NCBI GenBank assembly: GCA_000310025.1
Contig: FN649741.1
Coordinates: 1,687,975 to 1,751,974 of the forward strand
Source: Ectocarpus siliculosus
Taxonomy: Eukaryota; Sar; Phaeophyceae; Ectocarpales; Ectocarpaceae
DNA: 64,000 bases
Direction of reading: 5' to 3'
Positions 10,826-22,999 of the stretch are shown here, piece after piece. A program made the position numbers and the translations under genes. The notes under the pieces are model-generated. The model did no database searches. It worked only from the letters and a program-made list of their open reading frames with translations, and was not told the origin of the DNA. Within the stretch, counting starts at the first letter, position 1. Each line of letters opens with the position of its first letter.

Positions 10826-11714
10826 AAAGGGGTTTTTGTACATTTTTTGGTACACCCTATTTTTTTTTTTTTTTCAGTGTTCTTGGGAAAACACTGGCGA
10901 GGAGAGAGTCTTATGACTTATTGTTGCTGTCAGCTTTGTTCAAGAAACCAACGGAAACCACGCGACGTGTGGATACGTTTTACGGTTTCAACAAGCGAAC
11001 GACAGATCGATTTCACCGGCCCCCATTTACGTTGTGTCTACTCCTTGGTTCTCGGCTATATCTTGAGTGAGTTTTCGACGAAGATCCATTCAATCAAGTA
11101 AAAAAGACGGAATCAAGATATTAACAAGGGTTGGCCACGCGACCAATTTTCCGTGATTGTTTGTCATTTTGCGACATTTTGTTTTTTTTGCACTATCATC
11201 CAGCAAGCGCCTGATCCACGCGTGCGATGACGAACAGTGCATGAGTAAAATGAGTTACCAGTTTCCGTGACACATCGGTAAACTGTTTTGTAGCCAAAAA
11301 GTTTTTTTTCCCAGGCATGGTATATTAAGCTATCAGTTTCAAACTGTTTTGTAGCTGAAACCATGTTGTTTGCTATTCAAACTGCGTGAACACAATCTGG
11401 GTATGGCCACCCTATAGAATATATCTGACCGGAAGAAATTCTCTTCTGTCAGAACCATGCAGGAGATAAAGCATCTTTTATTTTTAGTTTGATTTCTGTA
11501 CTACTTTTGCTATGGACCACATCTTCAACTGAGCTTGACGAACTCACTCGTGTTTTCTCAACACGGAAAATCTGACTCAGACACGGTTGAAGATGTTGCA
11601 ACACAGTATAACAAAACTTCCAACACCTGTTTCCATGTATGTATGTATGTATATCGTCCAAGGCCTCTAGAAACGCCAAAATACATCCATAGCAAAGATG
11701 AATTTGTGGCGCAT
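10826..11714. other. retrotransposon 3' internal region, non-coding
   Basis: No conserved reading frame is seen in the 0.9 kb between the hairpin repeats and the polypurine tract. It contains T-runs and a (TATG)n stretch near 11640. An env-like gene is not supported. Confidence 0.6.
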
Positions 11715-11725
11715 AAAGGGGGGGG
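11715..11725 (+). promoter_or_regulatory. polypurine tract
   Basis: AAA followed by eight G lies directly before the TGATG start of the 3' LTR. This is the position of the plus-strand primer in LTR retrotransposons. Confidence 0.85.
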
Positions 11726-12066
11726 TGATGTGGATGACAGGTAGGTGTAGAAGTGCTGTAGCCATTGTTGTTGCACATACAAAAGTAGGACCAAGATACG
11801 ATCCGAACGGAGGATCTTACTGATGCTTGATCAGCAAGAGACCCGACTGTGGATGCGTCCCTCTTGGCGCCACCTGTGGAGCTTGGGAATCCGAGACCCT
11901 CGGGTTTGGTCTCCCTTGCCCCTTCGGCGGCGCACTCTCTCTTGTCTCTCTCTTCTGAGACCCTCTCCTCTCTAAATCTCGACGAAGAGAACCGCCAGCC
12001 CTTAGTAGTGGGAAAAGACTACTGCGACCTGGGCCTCCCCCCCAACGAAGGAAGCCTGTGTCATCA
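11726..12066 (+). repeat. 3' LTR
   Basis: The 341-bp copy starts TGATG and ends CATCA, a perfect 5-bp terminal inverted repeat of the TG...CA type. It is preceded by the polypurine tract and followed by CATAC, the probable target duplication. Confidence 0.92.
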
Positions 12067-13700
12067 CATACCTAAAGGTGCACAATTATTGGCGCGTCCA
12101 GATGATGGAATGACACACACACACACGCACATCGTCCACACAAATATACCCCGGGGAACTTGATTTTAACCCCCGCTGGCACTTGCACCAGACAGTAAAT
12201 ACGTGTACAACAGCAGTATGTCAGCCCGACAGCGAGGTCGCCGATGCTAAAGAAAGACACCAAACGCACTACATTAATTCTGGGAATTGAGATTGACTGC
12301 TTCATACAGTAGTATCCTCATCCCGCTGACGCTGACATATCGTCATTCAGTGTGTTTAGCGGGTTAGCGCGGTCGATGCTTGCTTATCAAACACATCTTA
12401 TTCGCACGCCGAACGATGCGCAAAATAAAAAAGGACGTACCTACTAGTCTACGCTGCATGCTTAAAACCTTTGACTGAGCAACCTTGGTTCAGGAAGATT
12501 AATTTATGAATAATTTTGATTAGTTCGAGATGGTCTTTTCAATCAATCAATCAATGTCGCTCAGTCTACATACAGCAGCATTTCCAAAGCAGACTCGTGA
12601 AGTTAGTAGGACAGACAGAGAGAGGCAGGGGGGCAGGGCCGGACAGGGGGAGGTGACGGCGGCGCTGTTAGGGCGTTGGGGCAGCTATTGTATAACGTAG
12701 AGCAGTACACAGCAGTATCAATATACCACGCGCATTATACTCCTCCTGCTGTTTTCGGAAAATCAGTCCAGGGGGCGTGGTATCTTCTGCAACATTTCGT
12801 ACGCCTTTTGAGTCGAACTCCACGAAACCGTCAGAAAATCGACCTACTATTGCGATATCGAGACGGGTTATACGCGAGTTGAGTGTGAGGATCGCGGCAG
12901 TGTATGAGATCTGGACGGACCAGTGCCCACCCTTTCGTCTACTCTCGGATGCTTTGTCTTTTTGTTTCTATCTCTGTCTGTCTCCTCTCTGCCTCGTTGA
13001 AAATGATGTGATGGGCTGAGCTGTCGTATCGAGGACCTCATATCCTACAGACGCAACACCTGATATTTTCCAAGTATTTTCGAAGGTTCTCGTACAGTCC
13101 ACTACATAGCTACAACGTCCAACAGCTGACGTCCACCAGTGAAATACCGTTACTATGTACATAATAGGCAATATGTCTGACAACATGCACGCACAACCAA
13201 GCTGAATAGTGGCGAGTTTGCTATGAAACGTCCGCATTCATGTGTAGGGGTATCTCATACAGCAACTACATGTAGAGCAAGACCCCCCCTGCTGTACAGC
13301 GTACACCGTTCTGCTCACGTCATGTGTGGCATGAGGACGGTCCCCGCTTCTTCGTTTTCTGCCTAGCAGCAATTATTCCTTAATCCTTGTGCTGCCTTCC
13401 ACGGCGGTGGTGGCGATGGAAGAAGTATCGACCAGTGCAGTCTGCGAGTACACCTCCGAGTGCGAAGGGGTTGGATTCGAGTGCATCGACAGAAGGTGAA
13501 AACATGTTTCTGCGCTCGTTTTCCGGCGCCTCCATGTCACTCTCGCAAGCAAGCATGTGCGGGCTATTATGACGTCAACTGATCAACATGTTGGAAGTGT
13601 CAGATGTGCAAGTCGCGGGTGAAAACTTGTGAGAACGTGCCATCGCCGCCTGTCCTGATATTGCTTTGCGTCTGACGGCCGTCGCATGGTGTTGGTACCT
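12067..13700. other. intergenic, no gene seen
   Basis: No recognisable coding segment. It contains a short (ACAC)n stretch near 12113-12126 and an (ATCA)n stretch near 12541-12555. It joins the upstream flank of the retrotransposon target site to the next gene. Confidence 0.5.
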
Positions 13701-13708
13701 TCTGCGGG

Positions 13709-15526
13709 TTGGCGGGAGACAGATGCATGTGTAACCCTCTATGGGCTCACACAGGGCTGAACTGTGACCAATTGAGGTGGGCGTCGTGGGCGTTGGTGGT
13801 TGTACTCACGCTTGTGAGCATCTTCTCTGTCACCGTGCTGGCTGCCGCGGCAAAGAGCCTCACGAGAGCTTCATCGTTGAAGTGTGGTTCGGGATTGTTG
13901 CAACTCGGCCGGATGCTGTTTCAACGGCAAGAGGCATCAGGTGCGTGCACAAAGTAATCACATGTGCGTAAAGTCACGAGATGAGAGACTTTCAATAAAG
14001 TTTCGCCACGCGAAGCACCTCTATCCTTTGGAAATGGTCTCTATGCTCAGGGCGCTACTGCTGTACCGAAATTGACCCGGACAAGAGCATGCATGAAACT
14101 GCAAACGGCTGCAGCGACGCTGCCCTCTTAGTCTGCAATCTTAGTGTGCACACACGAGGAAAGCGACCGAACGGAACGATTGTTTGGCTGTGTGTGCATG
14201 TCTGTCCGTCCTGCCTGCCGTGCAAGCAGATTCGGGCTCCACAACGATACGCGTTGTTCTATTCTCGGTGCTGCTTGACATCAGCTGCTACGCGTGGAAG
14301 ATATTAACAGCTGCCGGTATGATCTCAGATTATGTTTCCGCCTCGTGGAATGCAAGACTATTTTTCCCGCTGACGGAAGGATTCCTGATTCTGCCCACCG
14401 CGATTGTGATTTCGGTGTGGATGGACGTGGCAAACTCGTCCTTGTCACGGTTGAAGGTAAGATACCAAACAAGCCTCCGTGATGTCGTTGATCTGTGTGT
14501 TGTAGCGATCCAGCCACAACATACCCTCGTTGCGATCGCGGACAGGCCCCGCTAGTTGTGGCGTTTTTTGTTGGTGTTGGTTGCCGGCGCAAAGAAACAA
14601 CTTGCGGCTTCTACAATCAAGAATCTGGTGCGGCACACGCTACAAAAGATCGCTTTTCTTTCGTCAAAAAGCCATGGTGTACTGCCGGCCGGCATCAGAC
14701 CTAAGCGAACAAGAGAGCACACAGCCCGCGACTGGGCGCTCCAATTCTGATATTTGTAGGACTTGTAGGGTATCCTATCCACTGGAAAGCGCCCGTCCTT
14801 ATGCACCGTCAGAGCACACTAGAGTTTGCCAACCCTGTGATGTACAACGACATGCCCTCGTGCTCGCCCCCCATCCCCCCACCCCCTTGCGCTACTGTTT
14901 GATTCATTTCGTCGTTCTCGATCTTGGTCACGCCCTGGTCTTATCTCGTCAATCCCGTAGTCAAAGAGGAAACTGGCAAGGACAAAGAAGGCGCTCCAGC
15001 TAGGGACGGCCACCTACGTCGCCCTCCTCCTGTTGCTATGCATCTTTGGCCATTTGGAGCAGGCGATGACGGTGCAGCTTTGTGCGGTCGGGCTGGGCCT
15101 GACCGCTTGCGGATCTGGAGCGGCGAAGGTAAGCGTAGGGGTCAAGGTCGATGACAAGCAGAATGTTTTTGTGTGTTGGTCGGCAAAGAGGCACGTTCAA
15201 ACGCGCAGAAATTGTGGTTCAGTCTTCATGCTTAGCGTCAAGTCCTTGAAGGTCGAAAAACTCGACCCCACATACATGCCTTATTTTCCGGGCCACAGGC
15301 AATGCTGTAACCCCGCCGCCACCCCCCCACCACCCTCTCGTTTCTCTCTCTCTCTCTCGTAGCTATGCCACACCCTTCGGGGCTTGGGGGAAAACAGCGC
15401 CAACATCGCGGATACCGTCTTCAAGGTGTCTCGAGCCATGGGCATTTCTCTCTGTGAGTTGCATCTGTCTGCTCCCTCCATTTCGTTTGGTATTGTCAGA
15501 ACATCGACAACGCGATACAGCAGTAG
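13709..15526 (+). CDS. putative EGF-like, multi-span membrane protein (5'-incomplete)
   Basis: Proposed exons are about 13709-13940, 14230-14456, 14961-15128, 15363-15425 and 15500-15526. Every junction has GT-AG signals, and the phases match throughout. Exon 1 carries the end of an EGF-like motif (CMCNPLWAHTGLNCDQL) and then a hydrophobic span (WALVVVLTLVSIFSVTVLA). Exon 2 has two more spans (TTIRVVLFSVLLDISCYAW and FLILPTAIVISVWMDVA). Exon 3 has TATYVALLLLLCIFGHLEQ. The last exon would end in NIDNAIQQ and a TAG. The layout suggests a surface receptor or channel-like protein. I do not recognise the family. The N-terminus is missing, and the gene may instead continue into 16.6-17.5 kb. Confidence 0.5.
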
Positions 15527-16639
15527 CCGGGCCTGCAACCTTGACATCGTGGGCACGATCACCCTACGTGAGCAAGGTGCTTCTAATCGTAAAAGAGAAG
15601 ATCGCGTCTGTACAACAAGGGGCATCCTTTGTACGGACGGAATCATGTAGGACAACACTCGCCATGCACCATCTACATCGACTGTTTTTTCACCTGTAGC
15701 CTGGAACCACACAAAAGCCATTCATACAAAAACAATCGTTAGAAGTATCGAATAGCGTTACCACTGAATCGACCACACGTGTCTTTGATCGATTTGTGAC
15801 ATGATCTTCCCAATATATCCCCTCCGCGTTCGGTTCCCGTGAGCAGATGGCGTTTTTATCGGCAACACGATGCTCCTCTCAAGTCGTACAAGGTAACCAA
15901 TAGGCAAAGGTTCGATGATAGTTTTCAACTACAGTCTCGCGTGATGATGTGAATAGAGCTCGCAGCTTCGTTCCCTCACACAATGCGTTCTTCGTCAAGC
16001 TATTCAGTTTCCTCCATCCTGGACTGCCCACAGGGTGCCAATTTCGTCGTTGTTGGTCTCTTTGCGAATAGGGCTATTGACTTGCTAGTGTCGGTGAAAC
16101 CGGTTGCATCCAGTACAAAAGTGTAGCAAATGCGTTGGTTGTAGCGGTGTCCTCTTTGACCGTTCTCCCTCACGCGTGGTTGGTCAGTTCGGTACCTCAC
16201 TCGAAGCGAGGAGGTATCACCATCCTACGTACAAGTAGAGCATAGGATGTGGCTGTCAAAGCGAAATAAGAAGCAGATAAGACGAACAAGCAACACCGAA
16301 ATGTGGATGCCTATGGCATCAACCTATACTCTAGAGTGCCCAAGCAGTGAGGGTATATCTTAGGAAAATGTCTCTGTAGGGTGATAGAAACGGTTGTCCT
16401 GTCGAAAACGACGCATATGTCCCTCCTCGCGACCCGAGAGCACGAGAAACGGCCGCGTTGTGTTCGCCTGTCGAGGACATTTCTCGTTTCTCAACAGCGT
16501 CCAATACTCAATGGCCTAAGCCCCGAAGTAAACATTCTTGGAGACGAAAGTTCTTGGAGGAGGGCTACTAGCCGTACAGGTCCTTGAGCATTGTGCTTTC
16601 CTTTGGAAGGCGAGTGTTTTGTGCATTTCCTTTCGATCT

Positions 16640-17467
16640 CGCCGCGTTTCGCTCGATATATATATGGCGAACAAGCGCGATTCCTTCAACCTATCCCGCC
16701 TCGTGACCCTCCGACACGCTGTGGGTTTCACTTTCCTCAGGAAGAGCGACCCCACGAATCTGGCTCTCCTCGGAGTGACAGGTGGGTGGACCGGAAGCAA
16801 ACCGAACACAGCAGGGTCGTCCCTTTTTTCATACCTAAACAGACAGCAGCCATGTGGGGAAGGAGTGAAACCCGGTAGTGGCGCCCAACCTTGTCTAAAG
16901 CACCTAGGGTGACCGCTCCACATCACATGACTAGTGAAGAGTGTGCTATCCCGCTTGCGTGTGCATATATACTTGGCAGAGCCTTGCTATATCTGAGGAG
17001 TCTTGCTACCGTAGGGCCCACATCTATGGCGCGCCCGCTTCTTGAGGCGCGGCAAGTCGTCGCCAGTCGCAGGTAAAATTCCCCCTCACCGCTGCAGCTT
17101 GCACCCCCTGTTCGTGTTCCGGCGCGTACGCTCCACTCTGCCTGCTTTTCTACCCCCTCGCTCCCCCGTGAACTATTTAGTATCGTCTCTCTCCAAGTGC
17201 TTCCTCAACAAGGCGATCTTCGAGTACATGGTGGAATCTGCTCGGGCCAAGAAATATAGGGTCGACGTTAGGTCACGCTTACATACTCCTGGTCTTCCCG
17301 CGCTGAGGCCAGCTGTGCACCTCCTTTCGTCGCTGCGCTCAGTCCGGGAGGCCAACACCAACAAGATTTTCGTCAATGACCACGATGAGCAAAAACCGAC
17401 CACCGACTCGGGCACCGCCATCTCCATGATCCCCCCGACCCCCGCCTCCAAGATGTCGCCGAGGTAG
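16640..17467 (+). CDS. possible exons of unknown protein
   Basis: One open segment near 16660-16790 encodes a basic stretch (MANKRDSFNLSRLVTLRHAV) and ends at a good donor, ACAG|GTGGGT. A second, 17206-17467, follows a pyrimidine-rich CTCTCTCCAAG. It encodes an amphipathic start (FLNKAIFEYMVESARAKKYR) and a Ser/Thr/Pro-rich end with a stop at 17465. The phases of the two do not join directly, so an exon is missing or one of them is wrong. It could be the 3' end of the membrane-protein gene upstream. No family is recognised. Confidence 0.25.
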
Positions 17468-18407
17468 GCAAGCAATAGGTGAAGGGAGCAAAGGGAGGAT
17501 CACTGTACAGCCGCTCAAGAGAGACGCCCTCCTTGAGACGACGACTCCCAGCCCCTCGGGCGGTGGGCAATCGCGGTGGGGCCGACAGGAGCGGTTGGAA
17601 AGCGTCCGAATTCGACTGATCAAGATTGTCTCCTCGCACGACGGAGCCGGATCCCTCACCGTCGTCAGATGACAGGGCCAGGTCTAGAGCAGAAGATCAC
17701 TTTCGAACATGGGAGACCAGGATCCATCCTGAGTGGTCCTGTCCCCTCTCGGGGCCAACAAGGAGAGAGTGCGCGGTTGTGCCCTTCGTGGGCAGCAACA
17801 CGGAAATTGATGAGAAAAATGTGAACTCTTGTCCACAGCGAGCGGTGCATTCTTAACAGGAACAAAACAAGTGAAGCCGAACAAGTGTTTCCTGAGCTTG
17901 TTGGTGAGGGGGAACCATCGCTTCCTTGACATGTTCGTATTCGGGTGTTTGAGGATCAACAAGCCTCGTAAAATTGTAGTGTACGTATATGGTGCCTCAA
18001 ACAGAGCTGAGCAAGCTCTCGTCTCTGGTGTATTGTCGAAACGAAGGCAGATCACATCTACGCCAGGTGGTTTCAAGAGTGCGAACGATTCTCGAATAAT
18101 AGCCCACAAGCACGACCATGTTCTTAACGCGCGAGATCGCAGAGGACGCTTGGTTCTGAAGTATGTTTCTTTCCTCTCTGTTTCTGGTAGCCCATCAGTA
18201 AGTCATTCTTCTTCTCACCACCTGCCTTCAGTTTAGCTACCGTCCCTTTGCATGTTCTGGTAGGACATGAACAGAGTCCATCATTGAGAGCAATCGCGCA
18301 CAGAGGTAGATACGTTGATCTAGATAGATGCCGCGTTTGGGTTCGTCTGGGGAGTTGTTACATGGTTTGACAATCCGCTGTTAGTTGGGGCACGGTACGC
18401 AGGCATG
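17468..18407. other. intergenic, no gene seen
   Basis: One open frame of 135 codons (17829-18236, +) shows no motif, no hydrophobic segment and no splice partners. I treat it as chance. Confidence 0.45.
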
Positions 18408-18475
18408 TTCCCAAGCTCTAGCTTGGGTCTCAGTCGATCAATTCCCAAGCTCTAGCTTGGGTCTCAGTCGATCAA
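18408..18475. repeat. two tandem 34-bp units with a perfect palindrome
   Basis: The unit is present twice without change (18408-18441 and 18442-18475). Each holds the 18-bp inverted repeat CCCAAGCTCTAGCTTGGG. Confidence 0.95.
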
Positions 18476-18567
18476 AAGTCTTTTTTTTCCGTCTGTGGAG
18501 TTTTCAGTAGCATAGCGGACCCCTTGCCCGACCGGGTCGAAAAGGCCGATCTCAGCCCACACTGCGA

Positions 18568-19211
18568 ACCTCCGAGAACTACCAGCAGTTCTGGGTAGCT
18601 GAGACGATTTCAAGACCTCTCACAGTCGTTTGAGCATCTATCGCTTGCTGTGGGGCGATAACCAGTTTCTCCGTCGACAAGAAGATCTGCGTTACATCGT
18701 CACATCGGAACGACCAGATTGGTTGACTTGTCGTTGAGGGTCCTCTTTTTATAGAATCTTTTTGTATAAGAGTCGTCTTCATTTTTTTCGCCGCCCGCGC
18801 CAACCCTTCTTTTTACAGATCTTTTTATATAGAGTCGTCTTCTTTTTTTCGCCGCCCGCCCTCAAGCCTTGCTTGCTTCTCTCGTGTCCCGCGCCAAGCC
18901 TTGCTTGCTGGCTACGCTTCTCTCGAGATGCTGACCGACCTCAGCACACAGCTGGACATTCTGTGTACATACAGCAGGAGCTGCTTTTGTTCTGTTGTTG
19001 CAACTTTCTGCATGGATGGCTCTTTTGTGGTGCGAAAATTAGCATTTATTGTTGTTGTTGATGTGCGGACGAGAGGACGAGAGTGGTAGGCAAAAGCAGT
19101 ACGTACCTGCAAATCTCCGGCAACTACCAGCAGTTCTGGGTAGCTGAGACGATTTCAAGACCTCTCACAGTCGTTTGAGCAGCTATCGCTCGCTGTGGGG
19201 CGATAACCAGT
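18568..19211. repeat. direct repeats of about 98 bp (18568-18666 and 19114-19211)
   Basis: Two near-identical copies share AACTACCAGCAGTTCTGGGT and end CTGTGGGGCGATAACCAGT, with a handful of differences. They bracket about 450 bp that includes two shorter direct repeats (TTTTTTTCGCCGCCCGC at about 18783 and 18845). They could be LTRs of a very short element or a local duplication. No TG...CA ends were found. Confidence 0.85.
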
Positions 19212-20344
19212 GATTTTGTGATTTTCTTCCTTAGTCTATAGTGACCGTTGTACACATGCGGTGGCTGCTGTTATGCTACGGAAGATGCTGCAAAGGTCAT
19301 AAGGTTATCGTCTCTGTCGCTTGGGCTGCACGCCGTGCTCGCGTAGGAGATGCGCATTCCTCATTTTTTCTCTGTGCCGATATCCATGAAGAAAAGCAAC
19401 GGCAGCACGGTTGAAGATACAGACAACAGACGGTCCGCCATACCCTTTTTTTTTTCTTCTCTTACATGCATGGATGGGTGGTAAAGCATCGCAAGCGTGT
19501 TGCTGCCTTACTTACCTTTAGTGTGCTGCGTAGTCGTAATTTGAGCGATAAGGGGTAGATGGCAGGACAACAATCTTATTTGCGTAGTGAGGTTTGACAA
19601 CTGGTCGTTCGTGGAACGGTGCGCGTCTATCGCGACGGCAAGCGTATTGAGAAAATAGTTCGTCCGTGGTGCTTCTCGTCATCATTTTCTATTTCGTTGT
19701 CACTTCATACTTCATACCACAAGTGATGAAAGAGAGTCTCCACAGTTAGTTCGGAAACGGCGACTATATTTGGTTTGTTGCGTTTGTTGTTGCTGAGCAC
19801 ACATCGGATGTCGTCGTTCGTTACAGCCTGCGGTGGGCCACAGGGACGAGAGTGAGTGTCTTCGGTTAGGGTCTCGAGAGTTAATTAATGCCTTCTCTAC
19901 GCTTTCTTCTGTTGATCTACGTAGTAGTAGCACCTGTCTCTCCTTCTCGCCTATTATCGCCGTTGGGGTCCCAACAACATCGAACGTCAACCGCAATCGT
20001 TTTTCTTCTTGCTGAGTAAGAGGCTATTTGTGTAGTACGTACCCGGCTGCTGTATGTGAGGCGATGGGCGCTGCCTCTTTACTTGAAGCAACGGGGGCAT
20101 GGCCCCTATAATGTTTGCTGCATGCTGTGCTATGTGACAGCTTCCAGCGGTTCAGAGCGGCGACGGTGGTTTTCGTATGCTCTCTTTTGCCACCTCCCTG
20201 AAGCCTGTCGCGTCTGGCTCACTTGTCTTTGTCGTCCCTTCTTCTTTTTCTTTTTTTTCTTAACATAGTCTATATTTTATTTTTCCGCTTGCTTTTTGGG
20301 GTCCGCCGGTCATCCGCCCACCACCCATTAGTTCAGTTTTAAAT

Positions 20345-20371
20345 GTTGTTGTTGTTGTTGTTGTTGTTGTC
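20345..20371. repeat. (GTT)n microsatellite
   Basis: About nine perfect GTT units lie in the spacer between the two 1.1-kb blocks. Confidence 0.95.
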
Positions 20372-21515
20372 TTCGCATTAAAAACCGTTCAGATCTCTCT
20401 CTACCCAGTACCTTCATATGTGCGTACTGATCCAACACTTGACGCGGTCGATTCCCGTGGTCACAGGCTAACTTACCCTAAAGAGGTACGCTAAAACAAA
20501 CTGGCCCCGAAAGGTCCGCAAGTCAATAAAAATCAACGACAGATATTCTTTGGAACGGGGTGTTTACTTGCCATCTCTATGCAAGTTTCACAATTAATTT
20601 TGAAGCTTTTCTGAAGCTAGTTGAAACAGTAGTGTCATCGTTCGATATCCGTTCGGTGAGGAATCAATCGCAAATCATGACCCGTCCCCGAGTTGTAGCA
20701 GCTTCCGCCTCCTGGGGCCGGCAAGAGTCGGCCTTCACTGCTGTACCTTGTCTGTTTCGCCATGGGAATGGCCGGTTCAAAGCGAAAGAGGGTCCTGCGT
20801 GCTGCGCGCCACCACCTTTTTTTTTTTGCGTTTGTTTGTTGTTGTGATTTTCTTCCTGAGTGACCGTTGTTGTACACAACATGCGGCTGCTGCTGTACAC
20901 ATACTTGCGGTTGCTGCAGTATATGCTCGGAATGTGCTGAAAAGAAAGGTCGTAAGGTTATCGTCTCTGTTTTTTTGGGCTGCACGCGTTGCTCGCGTAG
21001 GCGATGCGCGTCTCCTACTTTTTTCCAGTGTCGTTGTCGGCAGCACAGTCAGTTGAAGAGACAAACAACAACAGACGGTCCGCCTTGTTTTGTTTTGCTG
21101 CATGCATGGTTGGTATGCATCGGCACGCGTGTTGCTTCCTTGCCTTGAGTCTGCTGCGTAGTCGTAATTTGAGCGATAGGTAAGCTAGATGGCAGCACAA
21201 TCTTAGATACTACGTAGTGAGGTATGATAACCAACAGCTCGTTCGTGCAGCGGTGCGCATCTATGGCGGACGGCAAGCGTATTGCGATAATAGTTCGTCC
21301 GTGGTGCTATGTAGTCGTGCTCTTTTTAGTTCTCACTTCCTACAACAAGATAGTAGTCCACAGCTCGCACACGGCGACTGACTATATTTGTTTGTTGTTG
21401 TGCTTGTTTGCTGTTGCTGAGCCGACATCGGATATCGCCGTTCGATACACAACGTGACATCATGTCTGACAGCCTGCGGCGGGCCAGAGGGACGAGAGTG
21501 AGTGTCTTCTCGACA

Positions 21516-21588
21516 GAGTCAATGCCTTCTCTTCTCGAGAGAGTCAATGCCTTCTCTTCTCGAGAGAGTCAATGCCTTGTCTTCTCTC
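21516..21588. repeat. three tandem 25-bp units
   Basis: GAGTCAATGCCTTCTCTTCT plus CGAGA is repeated at 21516-21540 and 21541-21565, with a diverged third copy from 21566. The corresponding place in the other 1.1-kb copy has only one. Confidence 0.95.
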
Positions 21589-22704
21589 CGCTCTCGTATT
21601 TTTGTCTACCTCTCTTTCTCTCTCTCTCGCCTTTCGCCGGTAGGGTCCCAACAACATCGAACGTCAACCAACCGCAGTCGTTTCGCTTTTTGCTGAGTAA
21701 GAGGCTACCCGTGCATCCGGCTGCTGCATGTGAAGCGATGGGCGTTATGCCAAGCAATGGACTTGGGCCCTACCTAATATTTGCTCCATATGTAGTGCTA
21801 TGTGAGAGTTTCCAGCGGTCCGGAGCGAGCGGCGACGGTGCTTTTCTTCTATGCGCTCTTTTGCCTCCTCCCTGAAGCCTGTCGCGTCTGACTCGTTTGT
21901 TCTCGCTTCTTTCTTTCTTTTGTTTTTCATGCTTTTGTTTTTTGGGGTCCCCCGGTTCCTGTGTGCTCATCGGGCATCTTCTTGGTGTCTACCTTGATTG
22001 TTACCCGCTGCAAAAATCGAAAGCTTCAGACAGGCAACGCGACGATACTCGTCGAGATGCCATACACAATGAATTCATTGCTAATCTGTCTCAGACTCTT
22101 TTCTATGATGGAGATGGATTCGTTGTGTCATATTAAGAAGAATAAACATAAAAAAACATCCTGTCGTTACTCTATCGATACCTCACACCCACCCCTACTC
22201 ACGCCGACGCAGACACAGACAGGCAGACTCAGCTCTTTCGCCTGTGCTGTATCTGTTGTTCGTGCGTGCTGAAAAATGGTACATACAGCAGCAGCTTACC
22301 GCAGCAGGAGCTGCTTTTTGCTTGTTTGTACAGCTTTTCCTGCAGGGATGGCTCTTGTTGTGCGGCAAGTTGCATTGTTTGTTGTTGATGCGGACGAGAG
22401 GACGAGAGTGAGTGGTAGGCAAAAGCAGTACGTACCGTGTTAAAGGGACAGACAGAGTGCCTACCGTGTGTATGTAGACGTTGCATTTCGTGATTCCCGA
22501 GGATCGGATGTATGTGTTGTTTTTTTATTGCGTACCCGCGTCCATCACGACCATTATTGCGTAGTGTGTCGGCCAATTAAGGTCCTTCCCGTTCGTGGTG
22601 TCAGCACACGCGCAACACGCGACTAAAATAAAAATATAAAGCTTGGGACTAGCAACGCCGACGATATTCGTCGGCTTGCTTTCAACAATAGTTGTGAACA
22701 ATGA

Positions 22705-22963
22705 TTCATAGCACAATTTGTCAGTTTGTAGATAAATTCGGAACATCAACGCGTAAAAAAGGAACGGCGGGTGGTTACGGTCACCGCCTCGCTGCAGATT
22801 TGATGTTGGGGGGACTGCACATAGTATATTATGAACAAGGCCCATTTTGTCAGTTTGTACATAGATAAATTCGGAACGTCAATGCGTCGGAAGAAAAGAC
22901 GGCTACGGTCACCGCCTCGCTGCAGATTTGATGGTGGGGGACTGCACATAATATATTAATAGT
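22705..22963. repeat. tandem pair of about 120-130 bp
   Basis: Copies at about 22705-22829 and 22835-22963 share TTTGTCAGTTTGTA, GATAAATTCGGAAC and GGTCACCGCCTCGCTGCAGA, and end in GACTGCACATA followed by TATATTA. Confidence 0.9.
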
Positions 22964-22999
22964 AAGAAATGTTTGGGGTGATTGTTTTCAAGGGTGTGT

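Larger units (their letters stand above)
6205..12066 (+). mobile_element. Ty3/Gypsy-type LTR retrotransposon, full-length but defective
   Basis: The element is 5.86 kb, flanked by direct LTRs (6205-6537 and 11726-12066). It has a primer-binding site at 6539, a polypurine tract before the 3' LTR, and pol order RT, RNase H, integrase, as in Ty3/Gypsy. A chromodomain-like segment follows integrase, suggesting the chromovirus branch. Flanking bases AATAC (6200-6204) and CATAC (12067-12071) are a probable 5-bp target-site duplication with one mismatch. By hand count the LTRs differ by about 10 substitutions and a 4-bp indel, roughly 3%, so the insertion is fairly recent. Pol is broken by at least three frame changes and by an apparent deletion that removed most of gag, the protease and the start of RT. 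It cannot encode its own proteins, but could still be mobilised in trans. Confidence 0.93.
19218..21945. repeat. duplicated 1.1-kb non-coding block (19218-20275 and 20845-21945)
   Basis: Two same-orientation copies are colinear over their full length. Shared anchors include GTGATTTTCTTCCT at the start, AAGGTTATCGTCTCTGT, CAACAGACGGTCCGCC and CCTGAAGCCTGTCGCGTCTG near the end, followed by GGGGTC about 40-60 bp later. The copies differ by many substitutions and indels, including a 25-bp triplication in the second. No frame is conserved between them, so they look like copies of a non-autonomous, non-coding mobile element or an old tandem duplication. Confidence 0.8.
18955..22437. repeat. diverged repeat pair (about 18955-19107 and 22250-22437)
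   Basis: Both copies share GCAGGAGCTGCTTTT, a GGATGGCTCTT box, GCGGACGAGAGGACGAGAGT and the end GTAGGCAAAAGCAGTACGTACC, in the same orientation about 3.3 kb apart. Neither has a conserved reading frame. Confidence 0.75.
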
